Shown here in pieces: positions 8,394 to 16,178 of a stretch of 64,000 nucleotides of DNA. The translations under genes and the position numbers were made by a program. Under the pieces are notes generated by a model that made no database searches, was not told the origin of the DNA, and saw only the letters and a list, made by a program, of their open reading frames with translations. The stretch is from Christensenellaceae bacterium (GTDB lineage: Bacteria; Bacillota; Clostridia; Christensenellales; UBA1750). The stretch is from the NCBI GenBank assembly GCA_031280685.1, contig JAITGM010000041.1, positions 35,411 through 99,410 on the forward strand, written 5' to 3'. How positions within the stretch are numbered: the first letter of the stretch is position 1; every line of letters begins with the position of its first letter.

Positions 8394-9430
8394 AGCGCGA
8401 CGCCCCCCTCGCCCTCTTCGGCCGCGCCGATGAGGTAGGCTTCTTCGCCGGCATTTTCCAAGAGCGCCAGCGCCTGCTTTTCTTCGCCCTTTTTCACGGC
8501 CATCACCATGCCCAGGCCCATGTTGAATGTGTTGTACATATCCCGCTCGGGAATCTCGCCCGTCTTTTGAATCAAATCGAAGATCTTGGGCTTGGGGAAG
8601 GCCGAAAGCTGAATCCTTGCGCGCAGGCCGGCGGGCAGCATCCTGGGAATGTTCTCGTAAAAGCCGCCGCCGGTGATGTGCGAGGCCCCGCGCAGCTCTA
8701 CCTTGCCCAGCAGGGCGTCCATGGCCCTTGCATAGATGCGCGTGGGCGTCAGCAGGGTTTCGAGCAGCGGCGCGCCCAGCGCTTCGTCAAAGCGCACATA
8801 CTCAGCGCCGTCCTTGATGCCAAAAACCTTGCGGATGAGCGAAAAGGCGTTGGAATGCGCCCCCGACGACGGCAGGCCGATGAGCGCATCGCCCGGGCGC
8901 AGGCTCTCTTTGTTCAAAATCTTCTTTTCGTCCGCGATGCCGACGCAAAAGCCTGCCAAATCGTATTCATCCTCTGGCATCAGGCCCGGGTGCTCGGCGG
9001 TTTCGCCGCCGATGAGCGCGGCGCCCGCCTGCACGCAGCCCTCGGCCACGCCGGATACGATCCCCGCGATGACCTCGGGGCGGTTCTTGCCGCAGGCGAT
9101 GTAATCAAGGAAGAAGAGGGGCTTCGCCCCGGCGCAGAGCACGTCGTTTGCGCACATGGCCACCACGTCGATGCCAATGGTATCGTGCTTGCCCAGCAAA
9201 AAGGCGATTTTCAGCTTGGTGCCCACGCCGTCGGTGCCCGAAACCAGCACCGGCCGCTCCATCCCCGCAAAATCGGGCGCGAACAACCCGCCGAAGCCGC
9301 CGATGCCGGAAACCACGCCGGGCGTCATCGTCCGCGCGACGGAACCCTTCATGAGCTCCACGGCGCGGTAGCCCGCCGTGATATCGACCCCCGCGCTCTT
9401 GTAGCTTTGGGAATGACTATATTGCTCCAT
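8387..9430 (-). CDS. purM: Phosphoribosylformylglycinamidine cyclo-ligase (AIR synthetase)
   Basis: Closes FGAM to AIR with ATP. Length (347 residues) is standard. The ATP-binding GTDGVGTKLKIAF motif, the ALIGGETAEHPG segment and SHITGGGFYENIPRML are all present. The start at 9430 lies two bases past the purF stop. AIR made here is carboxylated through PurE, encoded at the head of the same operon. Confidence 0.97.
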   Translation of the reverse strand: MEQYSHSQSYKSAGVDITAGYRAVELMKGSVARTMTPGVVSGIGGFGGLFAPDFAGMERPVLVSGTDGVGTKLKIAFLLGKHDTIGIDVVAMCANDVLCAGAKPLFFLDYIACGKNRPEVIAGIVSGVAEGCVQAGAALIGGETAEHPGLMPEDEYDLAGFCVGIADEKKILNKESLRPGDALIGLPSSGAHSNAFSLIRKVFGIKDGAEYVRFDEALGAPLLETLLTPTRIYARAMDALLGKVELRGASHITGGGFYENIPRMLPAGLRARIQLSAFPKPKIFDLIQKTGEIPERDMYNTFNMGLGMVMAVKKGEEKQALALLENAGEEAYLIGAAEEGEGGVALW

Positions 9431-9432
9431 GG

Positions 9433-10890
9433 CTACTGCTCCTTGTCTTCGCCCCGGCCGCTCAGGCTCAGGGGCGAAAGGTATTTGTCTTCAAAAGGCT
9501 TTGGCGGCTCGGCCGGGTAATCGCCGGTGAAGCAGCCCAGGCAAAGGCCGAGCCTTGCGCCTTCTGCGATCTTTGGCATGTCGGCGGCGTCCAGGTAGCC
9601 CAGGGAATCGACCAAGAGCGCCCGGCGAATCCCTTCTGCGTCCATGCCGGCGGTCACGAGTGCCTCCCCGGGGTCTATATAGGTGCCAAAATAGCAGGGA
9701 TGGCGGAAGGGCGGGGACGAGATGCGCAGGTGCACCTCTGCCGCCCCGGCCTCGCGCAGGAGGCGCAGCGCCTGGGCGATGGTCGTGCCGCGCACGATGG
9801 AATCATCGACCACGACGACGCGCTTGCCCTTCACCACGTGCTCCACGGCGCCAAGCTTGATCTCGACCTCGGCCTGGCGCTGCGCGCTGTTCGGCCCAGC
9901 CAGCGTCCTGCCGACGTAGCGGTTCTTGATCAGGCCGATGCCGTAGGGCAGCCCCGAGGCCTGCGCATAGCCCAGCGCGGCATCCAACCCGGTATCCGGC
10001 GCGCCGATGACCACATCGGCCTTCGCCGGGTGCTTTTGGGCCAGGATCGCGCCCGCGCGCAGCCTGGCCGCGTGCACCGAAACGCCGTCGAGCACGGAAT
10101 CAGGCCTGGCGAAATAGACCAGCTCATAAGCACAGAGCGCGCCCTTTCCCCCGCAGTGGGCCTTGAGCGAAAAAAGCTCGCCCTCCCGCACCACGGCTAC
10201 CTCGCCTGGAGCGATATCGCGAAGCAGCTCGCCGCCCAGGGTTTCGAACGCGCAGGATTCGGACGAGACCGCGTAGCCGCCGCCGACCCGCCCAATACAA
10301 AGCGGCCGGAAACCGATCGGATCCCTGGCCGCGATGAGCTTGCGGGCGGACATCAAGACGATGGAGTAGGCGCCCTTAAGCCTGCCCATGGTGTTTTCAA
10401 GCGCCTTTTCGGTGGAGGGAGCGCGAAGGCGCTCCCTCGTGAAGACCTGGGCTATGACCTCGCAATCGGTCAGGGTGTGGAAGATCGCGCCGCCCAGCTC
10501 GAGCTCGTCGCGCAGCTCGTGCGCGTTGGTCAGGGCGCCGTTGAAGCAAATCGCGATGTTGCCCTTCACGTGCCGCAGCACGAGCGGCTGGGCGCTCGCC
10601 TTGTCGCGGTTGCCGCCGGAGCCGTAGCGCACGTGGCCGATGGCGATCTGCGCCTGGCCGAGAAAGTCGAGTGCCTCCTGGTCGAGCACCTCGGGCACGA
10701 GGCCGGAATCGCGCACGCCGCGCAGAAGGCCATCCTCGCTCACCGCGATGCCGCAGCTCATCTGCCCCCGGTGCTGCAGCGCATAGAGGGCCACATAGGT
10801 CGACGAGACGACCTCGCGGCCCTTTTCTTGCGCGCAAACGCCAAAGACCCCGCATTCCTCGCGGGGTTTATCGGCCAAAAAGCCCCGCAT
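9433..10890 (-). CDS. purF: Amidophosphoribosyltransferase (glutamine PRPP amidotransferase)
   Basis: First committed step of the pathway: PRPP plus glutamine to phosphoribosylamine. The start at 10890 gives a 12-residue propeptide (MRGFLADKPREE) before Cys13, the nucleophile exposed after cleavage; a longer open frame upstream overlaps purC and is not PurF-like. PRPP loop VVVVDDSIVRGTT is present. HPCYFG and the C-terminal LCLGCF supply cysteines like those that bind the [4Fe-4S] cluster in Bacillus-type PurF, so an oxygen-sensitive enzyme is expected. The gene starts five bases after purC. Confidence 0.96.
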   Translation of the reverse strand: MRGFLADKPREECGVFGVCAQEKGREVVSSTYVALYALQHRGQMSCGIAVSEDGLLRGVRDSGLVPEVLDQEALDFLGQAQIAIGHVRYGSGGNRDKASAQPLVLRHVKGNIAICFNGALTNAHELRDELELGGAIFHTLTDCEVIAQVFTRERLRAPSTEKALENTMGRLKGAYSIVLMSARKLIAARDPIGFRPLCIGRVGGGYAVSSESCAFETLGGELLRDIAPGEVAVVREGELFSLKAHCGGKGALCAYELVYFARPDSVLDGVSVHAARLRAGAILAQKHPAKADVVIGAPDTGLDAALGYAQASGLPYGIGLIKNRYVGRTLAGPNSAQRQAEVEIKLGAVEHVVKGKRVVVVDDSIVRGTTIAQALRLLREAGAAEVHLRISSPPFRHPCYFGTYIDPGEALVTAGMDAEGIRRALLVDSLGYLDAADMPKIAEGARLGLCLGCFTGDYPAEPPKPFEDKYLSPLSLSGRGEDKEQ

Positions 10891-10895
10891 GGCGC

Positions 10896-11603
10896 TCACA
10901 GCCCGAAGATGCGGCGGGCGACCTCGTTGTAGGCGTCTTCCACGCCCCCAAGGTCCCTGCGGAAGCGATCCTTGTCGAGCTTTTCCCGCGTCTTGGCGTC
11001 CCAAAACCTGCAGGTATCGGGCGAAATCTCGTCCGCCAGCACGATCTGCCCCGCGCTCGTGCGCCCGAACTCCACCTTGAAGTCCACCAGCACGATCCCG
11101 CACTCCAAAAGAAAGCTTTTTAGGTAATCGTTCAGCTTAAAGGTGTATTCGGCGATCAGCCCCAGCTCTTCCCGGCCCGCCAGCCCCAGCGCGAAGATCT
11201 GGCTGTCGTTAATCATCGGGTCGCCCAGGGCGTCGTCCTTCAGGCAGTATTCGATGGTCGGGTTCTTCAATTCAGTCCCCTCTTCCACCCCGAAGCGCTT
11301 TGAGAACGAGCCCGCCGCGATGTTGCGCACGATGACTTCCAGCGGCACGATCTTTACCCTTTTCACCTTGGTTTCGCGCTCGCTTAGTTCCTCGATGAAG
11401 TGCGTGGGCACCCCCTCTTTTTCAAGCTTTTGCATGAAGAAGTTGCTCATGCGGTTGTTGATGACGCCCTTGCCTGTAATCGTCCCCTTCTTCAGCCCAT
11501 TGAAGGCCGTCGCGTCGTCCTTATACGAAACGATCAGGGCCTCGGCCTCATCGGTCAGAAAGACCCTTTTCGCCTTCCCCTCATATAATTGCTCCTTTTT
11601 CAT
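10896..11603 (-). CDS. purC: SAICAR synthetase
   Basis: Condenses CAIR with aspartate using ATP. The 235-residue chain begins with [12 protein letters not shown], includes [22 protein letters not shown] and [20 protein letters not shown], and carries the VDFKVEFGR and [14 protein letters not shown] segments of the family. The start overlaps the purE stop by four bases. The tail covers the region just ahead of purF, with only five bases between the two genes. Confidence 0.97.
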   Translation of the reverse strand: MKKEQLYEGKAKRVFLTDEAEALIVSYKDDATAFNGLKKGTITGKGVINNRMSNFFMQKLEKEGVPTHFIEELSERETKVKRVKIVPLEVIVRNIAAGSFSKRFGVEEGTELKNPTIEYCLKDDALGDPMINDSQIFALGLAGREELGLIAEYTFKLNDYLKSFLLECGIVLVDFKVEFGRTSAGQIVLADEISPDTCRFWDAKTREKLDKDRFRRDLGGVEDAYNEVARRIFGL

Positions 11604-12094
11604 AGCCCTTCCACCTCCGTTTGTACTCTTTCGTCCTTCTTTAAAACCTCTTCGCGCATGCTCTTTCTCGATTCCAAAAGCCTTTCAGCCAGGGTTTCAT
11701 CGCCGATTGCCAGCATCTCGATCGCCAGGAGGGCAGCATTGTCGGCCCCGTCGATGGCGACGGTCGCCACCGGGATGCCCCTTGGCATCTGCACGGTGGC
11801 CAGCAGGGCGTCCAGCCCATCCAGCGAAACCTTGATGGGGATGCCGATCACCGGCAGAACGCTCTGCGCGGCCAGCGCCCCGGCCAGGTGTGCGGCCTTG
11901 CCGGCGGCCGCAATCAGCACGCCAAAGCCGTTTTCGCGCGCGTTTTGGGCAAACTCCGCGGCCTCGAATGGGGTTCTGTGCGCGGAGAAAACGTGAACCT
12001 CGAACGGCACATCAAAGGCCTTCAAGATCTGGAATGCTCCCTTCAGGGCGGCAAAGTCAGAATCGCTCCCCATGATGACGGCGACCTTTTTCAC
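11600..12094 (-). CDS. purE: N5-carboxyaminoimidazole ribonucleotide mutase / AIR carboxylase
   Basis: First gene of the purine operon. GSDSDF, SAHRTP and the [11 protein letters not shown] loop mark PurE. I place the start at the GTG at 12094, because AGGAAGG ends nine bases before it; the ATG at 12118 would put that ribosome site inside the coding region. This gives 164 residues, the usual class I size. No purK is visible in the window, so either PurK is elsewhere or AIR is carboxylated directly by a class II-like enzyme; the sequence alone does not settle this. Confidence 0.93.
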   Translation of the reverse strand: MKKVAVIMGSDSDFAALKGAFQILKAFDVPFEVHVFSAHRTPFEAAEFAQNARENGFGVLIAAAGKAAHLAGALAAQSVLPVIGIPIKVSLDGLDALLATVQMPRGIPVATVAIDGADNAALLAIEMLAIGDETLAERLLESRKSMREEVLKKDERVQTEVEGL

Positions 12095-12132
12095 TTCCAA
12101 AATCCTTCCTCTCCCCATGATTTTACACGGTT

Positions 12133-12161
12133 ATTGTAACGACTTTAGGCGGAAAACTCAA
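12133..12161 (-). promoter_or_regulatory. Promoter of the pur operon
   Basis: On the minus strand TTGAGT (12156-12161) and TACAAT (12133-12138) are separated by 17 bases, about 40 bases upstream of the purE GTG. No guanine riboswitch or obvious PurR box was recognised in the short leader. Confidence 0.72.
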
Positions 12162-12297
12162 GGGCGGGCAGGGAACAGCTCGAAGCTTATCACAAAATTA
12201 ATGTTGACGGTTCCGGCCTCGCTCATGCGGCGCTTGCCCCGCGCCGAGGCCCTCTTTTTCTTTCTTGAAGGGGTTTTCATGCCGGCGGGTGAGGGGT

Positions 12298-12417
12298 TTA
12301 AAGGGGGCGAAGGGCATGCCCCTCCCATTCAGGGGTAGGGTTGGCATTGCGGGCTTTCGTGACTTGCTCCTGCGTCAGGCCGCGCGCCCTTCGCAGCACC
12401 TTTAGGGTTTCGTTCAT
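12298..12417 (-). pseudogene. Truncated XRE-type helix-turn-helix regulator remnant
   Basis: A 39-codon ORF with a strong site (AGGAGGAACTGCC before ATG) and its own promoter. The first 22 residues (MNETLKVLRRARGLTQEQVTKA) are the start of an XRE/Cro helix-turn-helix, with the first two helices; the rest (from RNANP on) is not HTH-like and comes from a repeat sequence (family S) that runs into the gene. The recognition helix is therefore lost. It looks like a regulator cut off by repeat insertion or deletion. It could still be translated, but is unlikely to bind DNA. Confidence 0.6.
12300..12340 (+). repeat. Family S element, copy S5 (partial, inside HTH remnant)
   Basis: GGGCATGCCC then CTCCCATTCAGGGGTAGGG matches the conserved right part of the S copies near 56165-56212 and 18176-18220 (CACCCCATCAGGGGTAGG type). 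It supplies the last codons and stop of the HTH remnant. Confidence 0.5.
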
Positions 12418-12445
12418 GGCAGTTCCTCCTTTCGCCCATACAATC

Positions 12446-12474
12446 GGTATAGCATAAAGCCCGCACGCGAACAA
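12446..12474 (-). promoter_or_regulatory. Promoter of the HTH remnant
   Basis: Minus strand TTGTTC (12469-12474), 17 bases, then TATACC (12446-12451) preceded by TG. It ends about 30 bases before the ORF start. Confidence 0.5.
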
Positions 12475-12695
12475 TCTCTTGCTGGTTATGCCGCGCGCAA
12501 CCGCGGGTTGCTTTATTTCATTCCTCTGGCGCCGCTAGTGGTTATTAGGCTGCCTTTTTTTCGCCGATTCAGGCTGATCCTCTCGCTTGCGTTCATTAGG
12601 GGCCGCGCGTGGTTAAATCCCATTTAGTAAGCGGCGGATTCGCAATGGAATGGCGGCCAACGGGCCGCGCAGCCAATGGAAGCGACGCAAGGGCA

Positions 12696-12872
12696 GCGAA
12701 GAGGCTCGAATTGCGACTTCGGGGGGCGGGCCCGGAGGTTTCCTCCGGGGGCGGCTGCAACGGCTCAGGCCGAACCCGTGGGTTCGAAGCCTGAGCCGTT
12801 GCAGCCGTCAGCCGCGCGCAGCGCGGCGCCCGCCCCCCGGCGCGCGAGCGAAGCGAGCGCGCCTCCATTCCC
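12696..12872 (+). repeat. Family R multi-hairpin repeat, copy R1
   Basis: Closing stem GGGGGGCGGG (12721-12730) with CCCGCCCCCC (12829-12838). Inside are CCCGGAGG/CCTCCGGG and a long insert hairpin (about 12755-12803; 16-bp outer stem, 7-bp inner stem). The constant tail GCGCGCGAGCG ... AGCGAGCGCGC is at 12840-12862. The copy ends about 20 bases before the purB -35 box. The rest of 12418-12695 is GC-rich with no gene recognised. Confidence 0.8.
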
Positions 12873-12892
12873 GCACACAACACTAGAGGGGA

Positions 12893-12921
12893 TTGCCCGC
12901 ACGCCGGCCTTATACTATACT
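12893..12921 (+). promoter_or_regulatory. Promoter of purB
   Basis: TTGCCC (12893-12898), 17-base spacer, TATACT (12916-12921), 27 bases ahead of the purB start. A second TATACT overlaps at 12911-12916 but would leave too short a spacer. Confidence 0.7.
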
Positions 12922-12948
12922 GATAACAGCCTGAAAGGAGCGATAACC

Positions 12949-14379
12949 ATGCCCGAAACCCAAGACAGTCAATACCAAAGCGCGCTTTCGGGGCGCTACG
13001 CCTCAAAGGAGATGCTCGGCCTTTTTTCGAACGATACCAGGTATGGGCTTTGGCGCAGGCTCTGGGCGGCGCTCGCCAAGGCCGAGATGGAGCTTGGCCT
13101 GCCGGTCACGCAGGCGCAGGTTGACCAGCTCGAGCAGCACCTGGATGACATCGACTACGCGGCCGTCGCCGAAAAAGAAAGGGAGATCCGCCACGACGTG
13201 ATGGCCCACGTGCACGCCTACGGCCTCAAGGCGCCGCTGGCCAAGGGCATCATTCATCTGGGGGCCACCTCCTGCTACGTGACCGACAACGCGGATATCC
13301 TCATCCTGCAAAGAGGGCTGCTCCTCATCCGCGAAAAGCTCGTGGGGGTGCTCAAAAACCTCGCCGCCTTCGCCGAAAGCTATAAGGCGCTGCCGGCGCT
13401 GGGCTACACCCACCTGCAGCCCGCCCAGCCCGTGACGGTGGGCAAGCGCGCCACGCTTTGGATGCAGGATCTCCTCCTCGACGTCGAGGAGCTCGATTTT
13501 ACGCTCTCTTCGTTAAAGCTCCTGGGCTCGCGCGGCACCACGGGCACGCAGGCCAGCTTCTTGGCTCTTTTTGAGGGGGATCACCAAAAGGTCGAGGCTC
13601 TGGACGCGAAGATCTCCGGGCATTTTGGCCTGCCCGTCTTCCCGGTCAGCGGGCAGACCTACCCGCGCAAGCTCGATTCCAGGGTTTTGAACCTTCTTTC
13701 CTCCATCGCGCAGAGCGCCTCTAAGTTCGGCAACGATTTGCGGCTCCTGCAGCACATGCGCGAAATGGAGGAGCCCTTCGAGAAGGGCCAGGTCGGCTCC
13801 TCCGCGATGGCCTACAAGCGCAATCCCATGCGCTCCGAGCGCATCTGCTCCCTTTCACGTTTCATCATCAGCCAGGCACAAAACCCGGCCCTGACGGCCT
13901 CCACGCAATGGCTCGAAAGGACCCTGGACGACTCCGCAAACCGCAGGCTCTCCATCTCCGAAGCCTTCCTCGCCACAGACGCCGTTTTGCGCCTGATGCT
14001 CAACGTTTCCGACGGGCTCATCGTCTACGAGAAGATCATCGGGCGCAGGCTCCGCGAATTCATGCCCTTCATGGCCACCGAAAACATCCTGATGGAAGCC
14101 GTGCGCCGCGGAGGCGACCGGCAGGCTCTGCACGAAAAGATCCGCGAGCACTCGATGGAAGCCTCCCGCCGCATGAAAGAAGAGGGCGCGGACTGCGACC
14201 TGACGGAACGCCTCGCGGCCGACCCCGCCTTTGGAATGAGCCTAGGCCAGCTCGAGGGCCTGCTCGACCCAAAGCTCTATATCGGCCGCTGCCCCGAGCA
14301 GGTCGAAGCCTTCCTGAAGGAGGAAATCGCCCCTCTGATAGCGGGCACGGACGCGGTGCAGGCACAGATCGAGGTATAG
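12949..14379 (+). CDS. purB: Adenylosuccinate lyase
   Basis: Splits SAICAR to AICAR plus fumarate and adenylosuccinate to AMP, so it serves both the IMP pathway encoded divergently next door and AMP formation. The 476 residues contain the fumarase/ASL signature SSAMAYKRNPMRSE with the mobile catalytic loop, GATSCYVTDNADI, and YTHLQPAQPVT. The start at 12949 follows AAAGGAG by eight bases; the longer open frame upstream runs through repeat DNA and is not protein-like. It is transcribed away from the pur operon with its own promoter. Confidence 0.97.
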   Translation: MPETQDSQYQSALSGRYASKEMLGLFSNDTRYGLWRRLWAALAKAEMELGLPVTQAQVDQLEQHLDDIDYAAVAEKEREIRHDVMAHVHAYGLKAPLAKGIIHLGATSCYVTDNADILILQRGLLLIREKLVGVLKNLAAFAESYKALPALGYTHLQPAQPVTVGKRATLWMQDLLLDVEELDFTLSSLKLLGSRGTTGTQASFLALFEGDHQKVEALDAKISGHFGLPVFPVSGQTYPRKLDSRVLNLLSSIAQSASKFGNDLRLLQHMREMEEPFEKGQVGSSAMAYKRNPMRSERICSLSRFIISQAQNPALTASTQWLERTLDDSANRRLSISEAFLATDAVLRLMLNVSDGLIVYEKIIGRRLREFMPFMATENILMEAVRRGGDRQALHEKIREHSMEASRRMKEEGADCDLTERLAADPAFGMSLGQLEGLLDPKLYIGRCPEQVEAFLKEEIAPLIAGTDAVQAQIEV

Positions 14380-14394
14380 CCCTCTTTTCCTCGC

Positions 14395-14485
14395 GGGTTG
14401 CGCCGCCCGCGGCGGCTCCTCCTCGCTAGCATCCCTTTGCAACCCAAGCGGGAGAGCAACTCTCCCGCACCCTCTCAGGGATGGG
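14395..14485 (+). repeat. Family S element, copy S1
   Basis: Outer pair GGGTTGC (14395-14401) / GCAACCC (14439-14445) encloses a GC-rich inner part; then a perfect hairpin GCGGGAGAG / CTCTCCCGC (14448-14468) followed by the conserved ACCCTCTCAGGG tail. It lies just past the purB stop and may also end its transcript, though no T run follows. Confidence 0.6.
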
Positions 14486-14675
14486 CTCAGGGCAATTCTT
14501 GCCTTGCGAAACGCCCTGAAGACGAATCTGATTCTACGCATCCGCCGCCCGCGGGCGGGATTTAACAACACGAGGGCTCTAATGGGCGAAAGCGAGGAAG
14601 ATCGGGCCTGAATCTACCCAAACCCGTTGCCCATGAACGCAACGCGGCCAAGGGAAGCTGCCTCGGGGCAACGAA

Positions 14676-14788
14676 GAGGCTTTGGGTTGCGGCTTCGGGG
14701 GCGGGCCCGGAGGTTTCCTCCGGGGGCGGCTGCCGCGCGGCGCCCGCCCCTTGGCGCGCGAGCGGAAGCGAGCGCGCCTTCGTTCCCG
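14676..14788 (+). repeat. Family R repeat, copy R2
   Basis: Closing stem GGGGCGGGC (14697-14705) with GCCCGCCCC (14742-14750), a CCCGGAGG/CCTCCGGG inner hairpin and the constant tail at about 14752-14777. It is the shortest copy, lacks the large insert hairpin of R1, and ends nine bases from the prmA stop codon. The 190 bases between S1 and R2 hold no recognisable gene. Confidence 0.8.
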
Positions 14789-14796
14789 TTCTCCGC

Positions 14797-15768
14797 TTAT
14801 TGCAGCCTTCCCGCCAAGCAAATCCAATCCTTCCGCTCCTGTTCGGCCAGCAGGCGCAGGCCAGCGCCCTCCATCGCCGCGAGAATCTCGTTTCGTCTTT
14901 CGGAGATGATGCCCGAGCAGATGAAGACGCCCCCCTTTTCCAACAGCCCTGGCACGATGGGCATCAGCGGAAGGAGCACCCCGGCTACGATGTTCGCCAC
15001 CACGATATTCGGCTTCCCGCCAAAGACCGAGAGGTCAAAGGCCTCATCCAGAACGTTTCCGGTTAGAAACCGGGCCCTTTCGGGGGCCAGGCCGTTGCTT
15101 TCCAGATTGATGCGGCAGATCGCCTCCGCGTTCGGATCAATGTCGATGCCGACCGCCTCGCTCGCGCCCAAGAGCAGCGCCCCAATCGAAAGGATTCCGC
15201 TGCCGCAGCCCAGATCGGCGACCCTCTCGCCCCCCTTGATGAACTCCTCCAGCATGGCGAGGGAAAGCTGCGTGGTTTCGTGCGTGCCCGTGCCAAAGAC
15301 CATGCCCGGATCCATATTCAAAATTGCCCTGCCCTCCGGGTTTTCGTCAAGCTCTTCCCAGGAGGGCTTGATCAGCAGCTTTTTCCCAATCGGCGTCGGC
15401 CTGTAATAGCGCTTCCAGTTATTGGCCCAATCCTCTTCGCGCACGGGATCCACTTCGATGCGCATCGGCCCCGGATCTATTCCCACGATACGGCGGCGCA
15501 GCTCTTCCGCCGCCAGCCTGATCTGCGCGAGCTGCCTTTCGCCCACCTTGTCTCGCGCCAAATAGACGCGCACGCAGGGCCTTCTCGCGTCCAGCACCTC
15601 CGAAGCCTCCACATAGTCCCAATGGGCGGCGCTTTCATCCAAAAAACGCTGAACGGTTTCCGCGCTCTCGATGATCTCATACTGCGCAAGCCCGAGCTCG
15701 CTCAGGGCGTTGCCCACCAACTCCAGCGCCTCCTCGGCGGCGTAAATCGTCACACGGTTTAAGTCCAT
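14797..15768 (-). CDS. prmA: Ribosomal protein L11 methyltransferase
   Basis: SAM-dependent methyltransferase that trimethylates ribosomal protein uL11 in the cytoplasm. The 323-residue protein has an N-terminal L11-recognition part and a Rossmann domain with VADLGCGSGILSIGA (motif I), VGIDIDPNAEAICRIN, and NIVVANIVAGVL (motif IV with the NxxAN-like core). GTGTHETTQL precedes motif I as usual. The start at 15768 has AGGGGAAGG just ahead. It is the last gene of a three-gene unit with the DUF4180 and FAD dehydrogenase genes. Confidence 0.95.
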   Translation of the reverse strand: MDLNRVTIYAAEEALELVGNALSELGLAQYEIIESAETVQRFLDESAAHWDYVEASEVLDARRPCVRVYLARDKVGERQLAQIRLAAEELRRRIVGIDPGPMRIEVDPVREEDWANNWKRYYRPTPIGKKLLIKPSWEELDENPEGRAILNMDPGMVFGTGTHETTQLSLAMLEEFIKGGERVADLGCGSGILSIGALLLGASEAVGIDIDPNAEAICRINLESNGLAPERARFLTGNVLDEAFDLSVFGGKPNIVVANIVAGVLLPLMPIVPGLLEKGGVFICSGIISERRNEILAAMEGAGLRLLAEQERKDWICLAGRLQ

Positions 15769-15779
15769 TTGCCTTCCCC

Positions 15780-16178
15780 TCACTCTTGCAGGGCGTGGAG
15801 CCTGCTCAGCGCCTCTTCCCTGTCGTTCAGGAAGAGAATCCGCCCGCCCTTGTTGCTCTCATAGATGAAGTCGCGCAGGGCCTTGCTCCCATAGCCCGAA
15901 AAATCGCCCAGAATGCAGAGCGCAAGGCGATAATTAACGAACTTTTGCAGAACTTCCCCCGCAAGGCCGGTTCTTAGGTCGAAAAAGGCTTCCGCAATGG
16001 CGCTTTTTGGCAAAATCAAGGCTCTTGCGCCAAACTCGTAGCGGGCATTGACCAGCAAATCCAGAGCGTCCTGCGCGGAGGAAACGCAAACGCCCTCCCC
16101 TTCCCAAACCGCGACGATGGAATCGCCCCTCTCCTCCTTGCTGAACGGCATTTCGCTCCCCATCCTTTCCATGTGCAT
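15780..16178 (-). CDS. DUF4180 domain protein
   Basis: A 132-residue cytoplasmic protein matching the DUF4180 family: AQDALDLLVNARYEFGARALIL, FFDLRTGLAGEVLQKFVNYR and GSKALRDFIYESNKGGRILFL are the family's recognisable blocks. Function is unknown. The ATG at 16178 is preferred because GAGAGGAGA lies seven bases upstream; an inner Met at codon 10 is possible. It sits one base past the stop of the FAD dehydrogenase gene and about a dozen bases before prmA, so the three are probably co-transcribed. Confidence 0.85.
   Translation of the reverse strand: MHMERMGSEMPFSKEERGDSIVAVWEGEGVCVSSAQDALDLLVNARYEFGARALILPKSAIAEAFFDLRTGLAGEVLQKFVNYRLALCILGDFSGYGSKALRDFIYESNKGGRILFLNDREEALSRLHALQE

Noticed and set aside
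9433..11103. PurF starting 71 codons further upstream
   Set aside because: That segment lies inside purC, has no PurF similarity, and would bury the N-terminal nucleophile Cys that must be exposed by propeptide removal.
12119..12297. Guanine riboswitch ahead of the pur operon
   Set aside because: The transcribed leader from the identified promoter is only about 30-40 bases, too short for the aptamer, and its conserved loop sequences are absent.
12696..12872. Protein-coding extension of purB through the R1 repeat
   Set aside because: The frame is open only because of GC bias; it reads through hairpin repeats and the purB promoter, and a clear ribosome site marks ATG 12949.
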